DNA of 64,000 bases, taken from NCBI GenBank assembly GCA_946811695.1, contig OX328124.1, positions 100,119,498 through 100,183,497 on the forward strand. The letters are read 5' to 3'. Made by a program: the position numbers and the translations under genes. The number at the start of each line of letters is the position of its first letter. The stretch's first letter is position 1. Of this stretch, positions 9,609 through 25,100 are shown piece after piece. Under the pieces are notes generated by a model. The model worked only from the letters and a program-made list of their open reading frames with translations, was not told the origin of the DNA and did no database searches. The stretch is from Gonocerus acuteangulatus. Taxonomy: Eukaryota > Arthropoda > Insecta > Hemiptera > Coreidae.

Positions 9609-12600
9609 CTGTTCGCTCTGTAGCTCCTAGACGAATGGTCCGATTTTGATGAAATTTGGTACAAAAATCTTTCGTCTAATTTGAAAGGTCAAGTTCGTTA
9701 ACCGGCAAAATCCGCCTACTGGAAGATGGCGTTTGGGGCGAAATTTGCGCAAAAAAAATCGTAACGCATACGTTTTTGAGTTCATAAGCTTGTAAGTACT
9801 CATTTTATATGCTTCCTGGGCTAGGAAAACGAATTAAACCATTTTCAAGGCGATTGCTTTAACCGTTTTCGAGAAAATTGGAAAAATAGTTTTTGAATAC
9901 CGTTTTTGGTTTGGGTACTTAGAATCATGGGATTCAGTTGAAACATTTTCTGCATGTTCTACTTTCATCAAAACTAATATGTTAAAATTTTGGTTACGTT
10001 TGGAGTTAAGGAAGGGTTAGAATAAAATATTTTATTAACAGACATAAAAAGTTTTAGTAACTTTGTTTACTTTCCTTAATATCTCGAAAAAGGTTGAGAA
10101 TCTTGGTAAACGGAAGAATACTATTAGAAAGCTTATTAAATGCTCTAAAAAAAGGTTCTAATGAAAGTTTTGATTAGGCGATGTCAATCGGAGAAATAAG
10201 AGCTTAAAACTTTAAAGTAATTGATTTCGCTAATTCGAACTGTTCTTTTTGTCTGTTTTTTATTCCTTGTTATTTTTTAATTGCTTATAGTTGGATAATG
10301 TATTTGAAAATAAAACAGGTTAAGAAAAATAAGAAAAACAATTTAATGTTAGAGATATCGATTTCCAAGATATAGCTTTTCAACTGCCTAGCGTCCTTCC
10401 TAGGGAGGGTTGTTTGTCTTTGATTTTGGTACTTAGGATTATGGGATACAGTTGAAACATTTTCTGCATGTTCGAATTTCATCAACACTAATATGTTGAA
10501 ATTTTTGTTATGTTTAGAGTAAAGGAAGGGTTAGAATAAAATATTTTATTAACAGACAAGAAAAGTTTTGGTAACTTTGTATACTTTCGTTAGTATCTCG
10601 AAAACCGTTGACAATCTTGTGAAGCGGAAGATTAATATTCGAAAGCTTACTAAATGCTCCACAAAAAAGGTTCTGAAGAAAGTTTTAATTAGGCGATGTC
10701 AATCGGAGAAATAAGTGCTTAAAACTTTAAATTAATTGATTTCGTTTATTCGAATGGTTCTTTTTGTCTGTTTTATTCCTTGTTATTTTTTAATTGCTTA
10801 TAGTTGGATAATGTATTTGACAATAAAACTGGTTAAGTAAAATAACAAAAACAATTTATTGTTAGAAATATAGATTTCCAGGATTCCAAGACCTTGTAAC
10901 TAGCGGGACAGTTTCTAGTGGTAGCCGACCCTTCCAGGTAAGATTGTAAATCATGACCTTTCAAGACTTTACTACACACAGGAATGGCGTTAGTGACCTT
11001 AAGGGTTGACACGCCATTATAATAATTAATTTAAAAAAAAAGACTGGTGGAACCAAAATAATAACTGCTTCTATTTTAATCTTTCCAAATTAGACTAGGG
11101 ATATGAACGGAACCGCGCTAAGATGATGCAGTTCCTGCGAGAAGGACTTTTTTTTTTATAAAACCAAGTTTACATCCATATAATTAAAATCTATTCATAA
11201 AAAAATAAAACCCTAATGCCAAAAATAAATGTGTGTGTGTGTTACAGTGGTAGAGTGAGTGTATTTATTATTTATTGTTGACACTAGTGGTTTAGCCTTT
11301 TTATGAATGACAATTTTTCGAAGAATGAGCTGCACACCCGATGTGCAATGATCTTATTTATGTAATTTAATTAGAAATTGGATGACTTCCATAGTAAATA
11401 TGTTATTTTTTATTACAAAGGATCAATGTACCAAAAGAAGAGAAAAAATTTGCTCCTGGGGACCATGTTTGAAAAAAAACCGTCGTCTCGAAAGGGTTAA
11501 AATAAAACATCTTTAGAAATATTGGGCAATTTTTTTCATCACTATAAACATAAATTTCCACCATTCAGGATTTTATACAAATAATAAGTAGAAGCCTGTA
11601 GATAACATCCAAAAAATAAAACAAAATCTGTCATTAATAAAGGTTCATAAAAATTGAAATAAATAAAATAATTCAGTAATTAAACAGATATGATTATGCA
11701 ACACACACCTGATCAGTGTACCAGTAATAAGGTGTAGGATCAATTCCTTCTCTTCTGTAGCCTTCCAGAAGTTCCTCGCTATCCCAGATACGCATTGACC
11801 CTCCAACAATTTCGCCAACTCCAGGCAACAGCACGTCAACGGATTCAGTTAAGGTTATATCTTCCGGGCATCGCGACATATAGAAAGATTTGATGTTTGC
11901 AGGAAATCTACAGAGCATGATAGGTTTATTTATTTCATCAGTCATTTTCCTCTCTGGCATTTCTGGAATGTCCTGTAAATATCAACCATATTAATAACAA
12001 AAAAAAAAAAAAAAAAAACACTGAACCATTAACAAAAAACATTTTAACATTGTCCTTTATAAAAAAAAAATTAGTTTTTAGCATATTACACAGGAATGTG
12101 GGTACTGAGGAAGGAATACAGAAAATATGTCTTTCGATTTTCATTTATCCTATCTACTATGTTCTTCTTTCGTCCAAAAATCTCAATATAGAGAATTGCC
12201 ATAACAAATGATTGTATAAATTTGTTAACTAGCAAAATTGATCCATCACAGAGGAAGGTTAATTCCAGACTGAAAATATTAATATCACCCATTCAGGGGT
12301 CTCCCTTGGTCTAGTGGCTTGCGCCTCGGATTCATAAGCGGGAGATGGTGGGTTCGATCCCCACCAGCGGCAGGAATTTTCTCATCCCACGACATGTTGG
12401 TAAAATTCCTCACTGCACCCTGGATGTCGGTGCTAATGGCCTAGTTGTTGATGCACCGTAAAAAAAAAAAAAAAATAAATAAATAAAAAAAACTAATCAC
12501 CCAATCAGTCGAAATTTTCAACTATATTGATAAGAAACTCAGGAAATAATGACAGAAGTCTGATTTGAAAATAAGCAGAAATGAGGAGTGGGGTTTGGAT

Positions 12601-13127
12601 CAGACCCAAATTACTAATGACTTCCTTGCGAACATTCCCTCCACTCCAGGCCAAATTATTCACTTATCTTGTGGCTATAAGTTTTGTTTGTGGTGAAAAA
12701 CTACCTGTGTCACATTCAAACTAATGAGAAACATTTAGGTCCCAAAGCAGCTAACGGGGAAGTACGTATTTACTTATTATTATTTTAATTAATTGAGTCA
12801 AATGTTATAAAGCTGAGTAAGAAAAGAGCTAAAGTTTTTATTTTTATTATAGACACTGTCATGCTGTGAAATGTATTTAATTTATACAGCTCCTTCATGA
12901 CAGACTTTTATAATTCTCTGCAAGCATTGTTGGCTAAAGAAATTTGAAACACAGAAAACTGTATTTTTGCAAGTTATTATTTTAAGAACTAAAGTCTTAG
13001 GATTCTCGTGCGGGAGAAGGGGATTTGAGTCCAGCCTGCGGCAGGGATTTTTTCATTTTAGGGCCTGTTGGGGAAATTCCCTTTTGCACCTCTGATGTCT
13101 GGGCTAAAAGCCCAAAAGTTGACAAAC

Positions 13128-13189
<62 letters not shown>

Positions 13190-16100
13190 GTTTCTGGTAC
13201 TCAATAGGTGCCTGAAGTCTTTATTTGAATTAATTTATTAATCCTCTGAATAGAAAGAATGGGGCAAGGTTAGCTCAGTGGTAGAGCACTTGACTAATAT
13301 TCCAGAACCTGAGCTCAAAACCCGAGCGCACTAAAGATTTTATCTTCTAGTGTGTTTGTTCGAGGATTGGATTAAGGGTCCCCCAGTGTGGTATCCCTAG
13401 TATATTTATTGAGTCATATGAAATGCACATATGTTTTGTTATTAGTCAGTGATTATTATGGTTATGTGAAAAATAGACTTAAATTCGTTCTTTGGCCTAC
13501 AATTGTGTAGTCTGTTCCTCTAGCATGTATACCACACCTAGGCCCACCCATCTTTTAATTAATTACCTGCAAAGGGGAAAGTCAGACGGCTGGAGCATAG
13601 TACAGACCACACTATCTCTCTTGTGTGCCGTACGGTATGTCTACAATATTTGCCACTCTGGGCCCTTGTGTTCAGTTACAAGAATGATCTTGTATCTTAG
13701 AAAGAATGACTAATTAGCCAGTTCTTTGATTCCCTTGTCTGAGATAAGTCAACAAACATTACGAAACCATTAATATTGTTTTTGTATCTTTTAAACATTG
13801 CAAACAAATATAAAGAACTAACCTCTCCATCTTCATAAAAGGTTCCATCTTCTTTGGTAATGTTGTGCTCTTTAAGGTATTTTATGGCATCTCTGTAATT
13901 CATACGAAGGAATGGTTTTTCGGGCTTCTTGAAGTCCTATAATAAGAGAAGGAAATAGAAATTGTACATATTTTCATATTATGGCGCACAACAAAAAAAT
14001 TCTGAATTTTATTTTTTGGAGAATTATTTTGGTTAAAAATTCTGGTACTCAACAAAGGCATGGTGATTGAATATGGGAGAATATTTATTTCATTATTTGG
14101 TTATATATAATGCATGAGAGATAATACAAAATAATAGGACCAAAAAACTAAAAGAAATATGTTTCTTTATTTTATGAATAGTTTTCAAAAATGTATTAAA
14201 AGGAGGGAGGGGTGAACCTTTGAGCAAGCCTTAAAACTAGATTTTCAGGATTAATAACACCTGCCATAATCTAATCCTGATGCTAGTTGAAAGAAAAGGT
14301 AATATACTAGGCGTTCTTCTAAGGTAAATGGCCTAAAAAAACAAAATTCAGCCTTGAACAATTCAAATGATTAATGGATGTGATCCTTTCTTAATGATCA
14401 AGGTAGAAGAAAAAAAAGAAGGAAGGTCTGCTAAGGAAAGAGTACAGTTAAAATCCTCATGTACAAAAAGCCATAATATTCTAGCAAAATGAAACAATAT
14501 ATATATTAAACAAACCGGGTTGAGCTGATGAACTATTTCAGCGTACTCTGATTGGAGTACTCTGTCAACTACATCACAAACTAAATCTTCAAGCCGATCT
14601 AGCAGATCATCAAAACTGATAAAAGGACATTCAGCTTCAATATGAGTATACCTGCAATGAAATTTGAATAAACATTTATAATAATATAAAATATTTATAT
14701 ATTTAATATTAATAGTATGCAACTATATTATTTTAAATAAACAAAAATTTACATACTCAGCAAGATGCCTTCTAGTCCTACTTTGTTCTGCACGATAACT
14801 TTGTGCTATGCAATAAACATCTCCCATTGACGGAATACATGTTTCCAAATATAACTGAGAACTCTGTGTAAGATATGCCTGCTCTCTAAAATCAGAGAAC
14901 AGTACATGAAAAAATGTATAAAAAGAAAAATATTTCAAAATACTTCACTTTTAAAAATATACAAACCCAAAATAGTCAAGACTGAAAAGAGTTGACCCTC
15001 CTTCGACTTGAGTCTGCACAAGAGTTGGAGGACTAACCTCGGAATATCCTCTGCTCTCGTAATGGTCACGGAAAGCACGGAGAACAATAGATCGCATTCT
15101 GAGTACTTTTGAAGTCTAAAGAAAAATAAAAAGTGGCTGTAGAAATAAAAATAAAAATGTCCACCTCACAAGAAATGCTAATAAGTGGGTGTTTATTGAA
15201 GAGGAAGCAAAACAGTCTATTATTCTTAATAGTCGTTTCGCAACAAAACCACTCACAAATCGAAAGTGAAAGGATGGCAATATCATTCAACGATTTAATG
15301 ACAATTGTCTTACAAATAACAAAATCAAGCACTTTTTACAGATTGTATTATTATATTTTATTGAACCACTGTATAACAAACAGGATGTTATATTCCACCA
15401 GTGACTTAATTTTCAAATCTTTATTTTTTGGAATAATAAATACAACTATTATAAAAACTATTATAAAAAATAAAAACCAAACCACAAACAATAAAGCTTT
15501 TTATTTTTGAGAGCCATAAAAATTAACATTTTAAAACAATATGCTTTTGCATGTTTCCTCCCTCCCTCCAAAGAAAGTAAACAAGCTTATAATGTCTTCC
15601 CAATAGCGCAATCCAGAGGTGCCAAAGAGAAATGTTCATGATTTTATTGTCCTCATAGGTCATGAAAATACCAATCATTCAAATTTGTATATTTGTTTGT
15701 TCGTGCTCTAGTGGCCTCAAATATGGTCCGATTTTGATGACATTTACTACAAAAGTACTATGTCTCAAACAAAAGGACAAATTCATTAACCAGCAGAATT
15801 CGCCCGCTTGGGCTCTTTTATTCAGCGAAATTCATGCGAATAAAATCATAGGCTTCCAGGTATACAATTATGATGGGTAACATGACATGTCAGATTCTTC
15901 CAGTCCTTGATGTAAACCTTCTTACCACAAACCTTCACAACCCACTGACTATTTGAAATCATGCCTAACATGTTGCCACATTTCGTTAAGCAATTATGGC
16001 TCTACTTTTGTAAATATTGTTTGCAAAATACATGGTATAATGGCTAATCCATAACAGATCTACTCAGACCCAACATTAAGGTTATAAAAGTGCTTTCAAT

Positions 16101-19100
16101 TATGATTCAAATCTTTGTGTGCACTTATTTTTATATTTTATCCATAAATAAACATCACAATCAGCATAACATAAGACTCAATTTTTATCCTTAGTATTTA
16201 TTTTATTTATATTTTAACTTCCACTTGTATGTACAAAACACAGATTTTTGGAACGGGTTACCTGCCCTTTAGGTTAGTATTAATAGGTTACCACCATTAG
16301 TAATCATATTTTTATTATAATAAAACATGATTATTAACATTGTAATAAATTATATATAGATAGACAACTACCTAGGAGCTATTAGCCATAAGCCAGTTGA
16401 AGTAGCATAAAAAAATAAATAAATAAAAATCCTTCTATGCTCATATAAAGGATTTTTCATCCTGTATTCTGTGTTGTTGTTTTTTTTTACAGGTCAGCGA
16501 CATCTAGACCGTTAGCTCCCAGCTACCCATACGTTGCCACCCGTGCTGCATATCCATGGTGCAGCAGGGAATTTTTTCAATTGGCCCCGAAATGATAAAA
16601 CTCAACCTCGTGCTGGTGGGACTTGAATCCGCATCTCCCAGATGAGAATCCAAGGCGTTCTCCACTGGACCACGGGGAGACTCTTATAATTTAAATCTAA
16701 ACATTTAAATATTAGTTAATAAGAAAATCCTTACATTCTCTCCTCTAATCATAATGTGCCTGTTGTCGAGCTGGACATCGGGAAGAGCTTCTTCATTCAA
16801 TATACTATCTGCACCTCCAGGAGGAGCTAAACCAATAAGTTCCCAGTAGTCCACCTGCATTTCATGTCCTCCAGGAGCCTTCAAAAAATAAATAATAATT
16901 GTTTGAAAGACAAAAGTATAGGAATGAGTATAGTAATGATTTTTCTTGTCTAATTGAAATTCAATAGTGATTATATTTCTCAAAACTTTCAACTTAATCA
17001 ATATAATTTTCCTTATTAATAATAGAACTTTTTGAAAACATGCGATCTGATCATTTATTTCTTTATCTATGAATTAATGGTTTTACAAATGGATTAGTGC
17101 CTTGCCAATTCGGCTTCTGTGCTTCATATCGCTGTGGGGCTTAAATCCTATTTGGGTTGGAACTTATTTGAAGCTTTAGCTCCATTAGATGAACTTGCTT
17201 GCCATGATGTCATATTACCAAATCACCCAAGCATAAAATGAAAGTACTCTGGATTTCAATCCCAGCCAGAAAAGTTAATGTTTCTAAAAAATAAATAATT
17301 GAAAACATAATCGTATTCGTACTATGCATTTTTTTAATTTTTATTTTATTGATTTTATGAGTTACTCAACGTACTGTATATAAAATTATGTGGATTGGGA
17401 GACAAATATTGGAGAAGTGGCATTAGTGCCCAATATTCACCCTTGATTCAATCACATAAATGTTCGCATTATGAACATAATTCCACAATAGCACTCACAT
17501 TGTGGAAAATTCTTGCAATATGACACACTTCCTATAAGTTAGATTTTTGATTCTTTTATTGTTATTTCACAATATTGTCATACTTTTCTTTATTACTAAT
17601 TTCTCATCATTTAAATTTATTTCACTATAATTACATCTTCTTGATCAGTTTTTTTATGTTTCAAAGATAAGTGTTTAATATATCAAATAATATGGGGCAT
17701 ACATACTAATAAACTGTTCTACCATAGAGTTACTATGGTTGAGAAAATTCAAAATGAAATGAGTGGTATGACATGGCAATAAACTTGAAACATGAAATTC
17801 AAGGGAAAAGTGGGCTTGGCTTAACATTATGTAAAAACAATTTCATTAATCCAATAACATTATTAATATATTTGAATAACGACGATATACCAATAAATAA
17901 AAATTATAATTGAAAATTTAACAAATTTATTTCAAAAATAACAGCACAAAAGGGAGGCAATATGACTATTTCTATTATAAAAAGCATGAAATCTGAAATA
18001 GAATATATAAAGCAGTTCTACTATAGATAAAGTATTGTAATATTTTTAATAACTTTCTCTGAAGAATGGGAGCCAAATTAGTTGTTCCAGCAGGTCAAAT
18101 AAAGCAAAACAATTTTAAGCAATTAAATCTATTAAAACTGTTTAGTTATCCCCCCTATCTAGCAGGGGGATAAATAAAATAAATAAACATTATAAGAAAA
18201 TATTGTAAGAAGTTAAATCATCATTACCATTTTTCCTTCGGGTAATTTAGTGACAGTGCCGTAGAAAGCGACGGATGACTCAGTTGAAAGTACAAGAGCA
18301 TTGTAAGTTTGGCACAGTTTATTGGATAGAACACATTGCAAAAATCCAGTACCATCACGAAGAGTTACAAACATTAGAGATTTGCCTGAAACAATTTTTT
18401 TTTTATTTTAAAAAATAATTCAAAACTCATTATTTATGGTTTGACAAAGATGAAAAATAAAATAGTTTCCACTAAAAACCTTTAAAAGATTCCTCAAATG
18501 AAAAAGAGAGTGCGGAGGAGTATCTTTTCCATACTATCAAACTCACATCTGCTATTCCCCATTAATCATTTGAAATAATTACTCTATTATAATTTTTTTG
18601 ATTGAACCCGACCTTTCTGGAAGGAGTTGATATTATAATAAGACGGAGTGTTAAAGCGATGCTAGGTTTACCAGCCAATAGCAGCACTGCAATGTTCTAT
18701 GCACCAAGACGTTACCGAGGTCTGGGACTATTGCACTGTCTTTGGGAAGCACCGCTTCAACACTGGTCCATTGCCCAGAAGCTGAATCAAGTGTCGGATG
18801 ATCAGTTTCAGGCAATATTCGACTACGAAAAAGAGTCATCTGAATGCGCCAATAGACTAACTGTTGAAATTGCCGAACTCCAAGAAGAGCACAATATTAA
18901 AATGATCAGACGTAAGCTACGGGAAAAGTCCTTTGAAGAATGGGCTCACTCCAAATGGCAAGGTGTAGGGGTGATACATTTCAAAGATTGTCCCAAAGCC
19001 AACAAGTTTGTCTATGAAAAAGAAAGTCTGTCTGGCTCTGAATGGACAAATGCCCTAAAACTGAACGTCAATTATGCGCCATTGAGAGGCGTTCCTAGCG

Positions 19101-22100
19101 TTATGGGAGCATCAAATATTGGACCCCTCTGTCGCAAGTGCGGGAGAGAGAACGAAACACCAGCACACGTGCTTGGAAACTGTCCAAATAGTATGCTTCT
19201 TGTCACTAGGCGTCACCATAACCTCAAACATAGGCTTATTGCTCTCCTTCAAGAAAAAGGCTTCCAATGCCATGAAGAAGTCTACGGTGTGGATGAAGAA
19301 GGCTCCTCGAGATATGCTGACATCATAGCATTTCAGGCAGAAAGTAAATCAGCATATATAATTGATCCGACAATCAGATATGAGACTAACGATCCCTTGC
19401 AGGCAGAGGCGATTGACAGAGAGAAGAAGGCTATATACACTAAATGCATCAAGACATACCAAGAGAAGTTTGAAGAAGCCTATGGAAGAAGGAATTATAC
19501 TGTACAAGGCCTGTGGTTCGGCACGAGAGGAATGATCCCTAAAGCAACTAATGACTTCCTTGAAACGCTGGGACTAGATACAAGCAAGCTAGCTAGCCTC
19601 GCGGAATCAATTCTTATTGATTCCCTGGGGATTCTCAGCTATCACATTTATGGGAGCTGAACAGCTGCTAATCATTCTTTCGAAGATTATTTTTTGTTCA
19701 CCTTGTAAATTATAAAAAATATCCAAATTCACCATAAAAAAAAATAATTACATATAGGTAGAGTCATTTTTAAATATAATTTTACCAAATTTCCTTTTCT
19801 TTTCCTCCACATTAAAAAATTAATTAACAGACATTCCAAAAATCAATTCAATAAATTTTCGAAAAAATGATTAGCAGGCTGTGTGTATAGCAACCCAATA
19901 GACTTGGGCAGCCATCTTTATTTGTTTGTTTATTGAATAAAGCTATTCTCTTCATTGAGAGTAGATCATTGATCGTTGTTGATGTGAAGGTAGAATTTGT
20001 CAGGGTTTGGTCGTGGAATCTTAATAAAACTCCATTTTTTATATGAAAATGGGTTTTATTATTTGCCGACATTTTGGCATGTAATTTTAAGTTGTAGCTA
20101 GGTTTATAATATTTTCGAAGAATTTTGGTTAAAAAAGATACTAAATCATTCAAGATCAAACAGGAATAAAGAATAAAACGTAATTATTAATTATTATGAC
20201 TTCCAACTACCATTTTTTTTTTTTTTTACTACTGTAAGCTTGCAAACTTTTTTTTAAATAAATATAATGGGATGAAATTACAACTTCATTTACGAGCTTT
20301 ATAATCTATATGAAAATGAAAACGCCTGACATATTGAATGGTTGGGACACGTTGAAAGAATGCCAGAAGACAGGATTACGAGCAAAATGTTGCATGTTAA
20401 AGTCATTGGAAGAAAGAGGTGGGTAGGCCGACCACGAAGAAGACGGTTGGATGAGGTAGAGGAGGACCTGAGTAAGCTGGGTGTGTCAGGATGGAGGGAG
20501 AAAGCAACCGATAGAGCTACTTTGAGTCTCATTGTGAAGGAAGCCAAGGCCCACCCCGGGCTGTAGAGCTACATAAGAGGAAGAAGAAGACAAATTTGAA
20601 ACTATAAAAGACGTCTCTTACAAAGAAAATGACATCAAAACGTCTTTTTTAAGATAATTAGAGTGAAAACATGAAGCAATCAATTAACATAAATCTAACA
20701 TCTTACTCTCACATATTAATGATAAGTTTGGGGGGAGGGATACTTAAAGAGAAAAATACTAAAATATACCTTCATTCAGGGCATTTTATTATAAAATCAA
20801 CATTTCCCCCCTAAAATATGAAGGAAATGTTTTTAAAATCCCAAGTGAGTTTAATAATAACACTTGCGTTGAAAAATGGTTTTACTTCAACTATCCTGTC
20901 AGTCACTGGGGAGAGAGATTCGAGAAAAAAAAAACAGGTATCTAGAACTTTAAGAGCATATTTTTTTTTCCTATTAAGATCCTTCGACTGCCTAGGCTTA
21001 AGAGTATAATTTATCTAATATTAAAAGTTAAAGTGCATAAGTTCCATCCCTTAAAAAAAAAAAAAAGAAAGGAAGAAATAAAAACAGATTAAGACATGGT
21101 TTCAACAATAAAAGGGATGCACCTCAAGATGGCCAGAAAGGTTGTTACCCTTTAAGAAGCAGCATCTGTAAGTATGTAATTATTAAGGGATGCAGGGCGT
21201 ACAATGTGAATTTCATTGTTGATTTTAATTACTTGAAGAAAATAAATTACAAATATTTGATGGCAATTTATTTGCTCACATTACACTGCAAAAATAACCA
21301 TAATATGAATTACTCATTTATTTTTTCATTCACACAATTAATTCTTACGAGACAGCAACCTGTACAACCTTAGATGCCTGTGGAATGGAGCCCATTTTAC
21401 CCTCCTGGCATTAAAATAGCTGAGCCTCCTTTGCCAATCTTTTCTCATTTCTCCTAATAAGCTTATGTTATTTCTTTCTTTAAAATGTTTTCCATCACTA
21501 TTTTCTCATTCTGGACTTCGTTCCAGTCAAGGGCAGGCTTAGAAATGATTTATATAATTTTTAAATTCTGTTATTATTTATTAAAAAAAAAATTTGGACA
21601 TTATTTTGTTTAAAATAATATGGAGTAAAATATCTTGGAGGTGATAAAATATCTATGAAACATGATCTCTATCTATACATCAACTGGTAAAACACAATTA
21701 GGGGGACCCGGACTTTGCAAAGGGACTGCATTTATAAACTCTAGTGCATTTATATACAAGAGTGACTAGAGCTTACAAAAATTACCATTAAATATTGCAA
21801 AAAACTGTCAAAGCGGCGACTTTCAGTCCCAAAACGAAGAAATGGCCTCATCAGTCTCGAATGGGTTCAGAAATATTATAAAATCAAAATGCAACAGAAA
21901 ATAATTTAGAGCTCACCTTGCCTTCTAAGTCGATGAACCCACCCAAAAAGTTTTATTCTAACTTCTCTATGAGTAGATGCAGCAGAAATTTTGATTAGCT
22001 TAGCTTTTGGAAGACTACTGTCTTCTTCTAAGACAATCTTCTTAGCTTCTTCTAAAGCGCCAGTTGCATCAACTTGTGCTGGCGCAGAACTTTTTTCCGA

Positions 22101-25100
22101 GCTTTTATGCGACTCCCTAACAAATATCTTTTGTATTTTCTTTAACTGAGATTTTGATGCTGGCTCATATTTCTAAAATAAATTTGAATAAAATACAGGA
22201 TGAAAGATTATAATCACTTCCAGAAGAGATTTAGTAAGGCCAGCTAGAAATAGGAACAATAAAAACCTTGCCATCTTCTTTTGAATCAACATAAATAAGA
22301 GGGAATGGTTGCTTTCCGTGGTGGCGCATGGCTTGGAGAATGGTTTTGAAGGGTTTAGCTTCAGTTCCGTCACCACTTCCATCGTCCCCATGCTTTTCCG
22401 ACGTGTATATTTCTCCTGTAATTTTAAGAATATTTAAATTAAACAAAGCCATAAGAATAAGTTATAGTATATATATTCATTATTATTGAAATATAATAAT
22501 AATCGTAACATAAAGAAGCTGGGCTATCTGGTATTTACATCAACATCATTTATTTTAACCTAAATTGAAATTAAGTCAACATATTTTTATTAACCTTGAT
22601 TGAAATTAAGCCAACATATTTTTTTAACATAGATTGAAATGTAAATTGAAATGCTGGCGTTAATGACCCCAACGGTTGACACGCCTTAAACTCAACCAAA
22701 AAAATAGATTGAAATGCAGACAATTATTCTTACTTTGATTTACTTTTTAGATTTTGAAGCTCTTCAGGAAAGTACAGACTTTGCTTTCTATAAATAGGCA
22801 ATATTTAAAATGATCTTTGTTGAAAGAGTAAACCTCTTGGGAGAAAATGTTTTTCACTCCCGCAACATTAAGAACTAGTTTTTCTGAACCTAATTAAACA
22901 AGTAATCCAAAGAACAAAAACGCTACACAACTTTCTCTCTAAAATATCTTTTAAATTATGCTAATGGCAGAAACCCCTCAGAAAACATGGTTTTCGGCAA
23001 AATACACACAAAAATGCAGCCTTAACCCCTTCACTGCCCACACCCCGGGAGCCGGGCGAGCTGTACCTTCGCCAGATGCCCTCGCCCCCACTCCCGGGGT
23101 CTTCTACTACCTCCCGTTTTGTTGCTCTAGCATAGGCTGGGCATCTTGCAGAAGGGTTTAGATTGCTTCTGGGCATTGCTAAGTGAACAAATCTTGTGGG
23201 AATGTCATTGGTTCCTGAAAAAATTACCTTTTTTCTTCAATTTTTTCAAAATTGTATACGTGAGTATACAATAACAATAATGTAAATATGTAAAACCTTG
23301 TTATATTTATTCAGTACTGTTAATTATTGTGGAACATTGTTCTTTAGAACCTAGAATGTCTGGACATAGTGGAAAAAAACAACAGTCGTCATGGATTTTA
23401 TTTAAGGTTGTCATATATCAAATAAATCTTTTTAACTACAATTAATAAAAATAGGACTCTTTTTGATTAAGTGACTAATCTTTCTATGGATATAATTTTG
23501 GTCTCTATCGATATTTTAAACAGCTAACTACAAACACAGCTGATACTTGCTATGTATATGGTTTTCAATTGAGGCGAGGCCAAAGGTTTGCCTACGTTAT
23601 ATTAGGCTCCTGAAGAGGTATCAGATGAAGCGAAACATGTAGAGCGATTTTAATAAAGCGCTTATTATGTTAATTTGGAATTTAATTGGTTGAAATTCTG
23701 CCTATATATGAAAAATTGTTGACTTTTGGGTCACAATTTAATTTTATGAAATTAAATGAAAACTGATTATTCTTATTACAGAACAAATGTCCCTTTGGAA
23801 CAATTTTATGTTTCAGGAAATGGCCTAATTAGTTTGGTCTAGCTATAATATACATTATTTCAATTTAATGCTTTCTATAATGACTAAGGAGTAAAAAATG
23901 AAAGGTGATTTTATACAAAGAGCCTGACATCCCCATTCTGACTCTTGAAAGATGACACCAGAAGATAAAATCTTTATAATCCTGACACTTCCCTTCACAT
24001 TTTTTTTGTTAACAATAAAACCTTTATTTATTAAATCGATAATACAACAAGATTTTCATCTTACATAAAACGCAAGCCTGAGATATTTAGTTCATTGCCA
24101 AATGAGCCATGTCTGCACCAAAATTGCATTAAAAAGTTTTTATTAAAGAATCTAAAATATCACTAGTTATAACTCAGATTTTTTAGGGTTACGTCCCTTT
24201 TCTAGACAGGGTAGAGGGAGTGCTTTGTCTTTTTTCAAAAGAAAAGTCATCACTCACATGGGAATCAACTCCAACACACTAGGCGTTGAGTTTTAACGCC
24301 TCAACAGTTATGGTTATTGCTTTGGCAGCTTATATACTAAAATTCATATAAATTAAAATAATCTAAGGACACCGTCCTACTTTGCCAAAAATAAAAATTG
24401 TCATTAATTCATTAGAATTGTAAATAGAGCTACACCTTTCAAAGGGTATGTTTTTGGGGAAAAAAAACAACACCTACCTCTTTTGTATAAACACTTGTGC
24501 ATTCTTCCCAACCATCTTGAATTTAAAATTAAAGCCTCAACCACATGTGAAACACATACTACGAAATTAAGATATTATCAAGACTAATCTTGTAATTTAT
24601 TGAGAACACAACGCAAATAGTGCATTAGATCTGCGGTGTTGACGCATCTAGATCAGGTTGACACAACAATTTTCCCTCTCTCATCATTTAATGGAGGACT
24701 CAGCATTAAGAGACAACTCTTTAGAGTAGAGTAAGCTAAGAGAATTCCTAAACATGTGTAGCTTGAATTTAATTTGTAATCAATATTTTTTTTTAAATTA
24801 ATTAATTAGTATATATTATTTCGTAGATAGGAATCAGGCCTGTTCTGCCTGTAAAAGGGCCATAGCCTAAAGAAAACTCGTCCTCGACATTTACGTTATT
24901 TATAAATGGGCCTTAAAATGTAAATAAATAAAAGCAATATATTTTGTAAATTTATATTTTTAAATTAGTATTTGTATCTTAATCAATTTGTGAGATTTCA
25001 GAATTGTGGCTACAAGAATTTTTTATTAAAACAAGTGAACAGTGGATGCCTAATTTGTATTAATAATAAATAAAAATCAATGCAAAACAATTATAATAAT

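Larger units (their letters stand above)
8473..11150 (+). mobile_element. Family A repeat, copy 2 (with LTR insertion)
   Basis: Head 8473-8591 matches copy 1. The (AT)n array is at 8592-8666 and again at 9411-9604, split by an LTR element. The tail at 9605-11150 starts TTGTCTGTTCGCTCTG and contains GGTCCGATTTTGATGAAATT. A unit of about 515 bp is tandemly doubled here (about 9912-10427 and 10428-10900). The end carries GGAACCGCGCTAA at 11109-11121 as in copy 1. Confidence 0.7.

Noticed and set aside
12296..12375. Possible tRNA-Glu gene
   Set aside because: A and B boxes are present, but the acceptor stem is not closed and the same head recurs with a common body and A tail, so it is a SINE. 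The same reasoning applies at 13262, 55074 and 62611.
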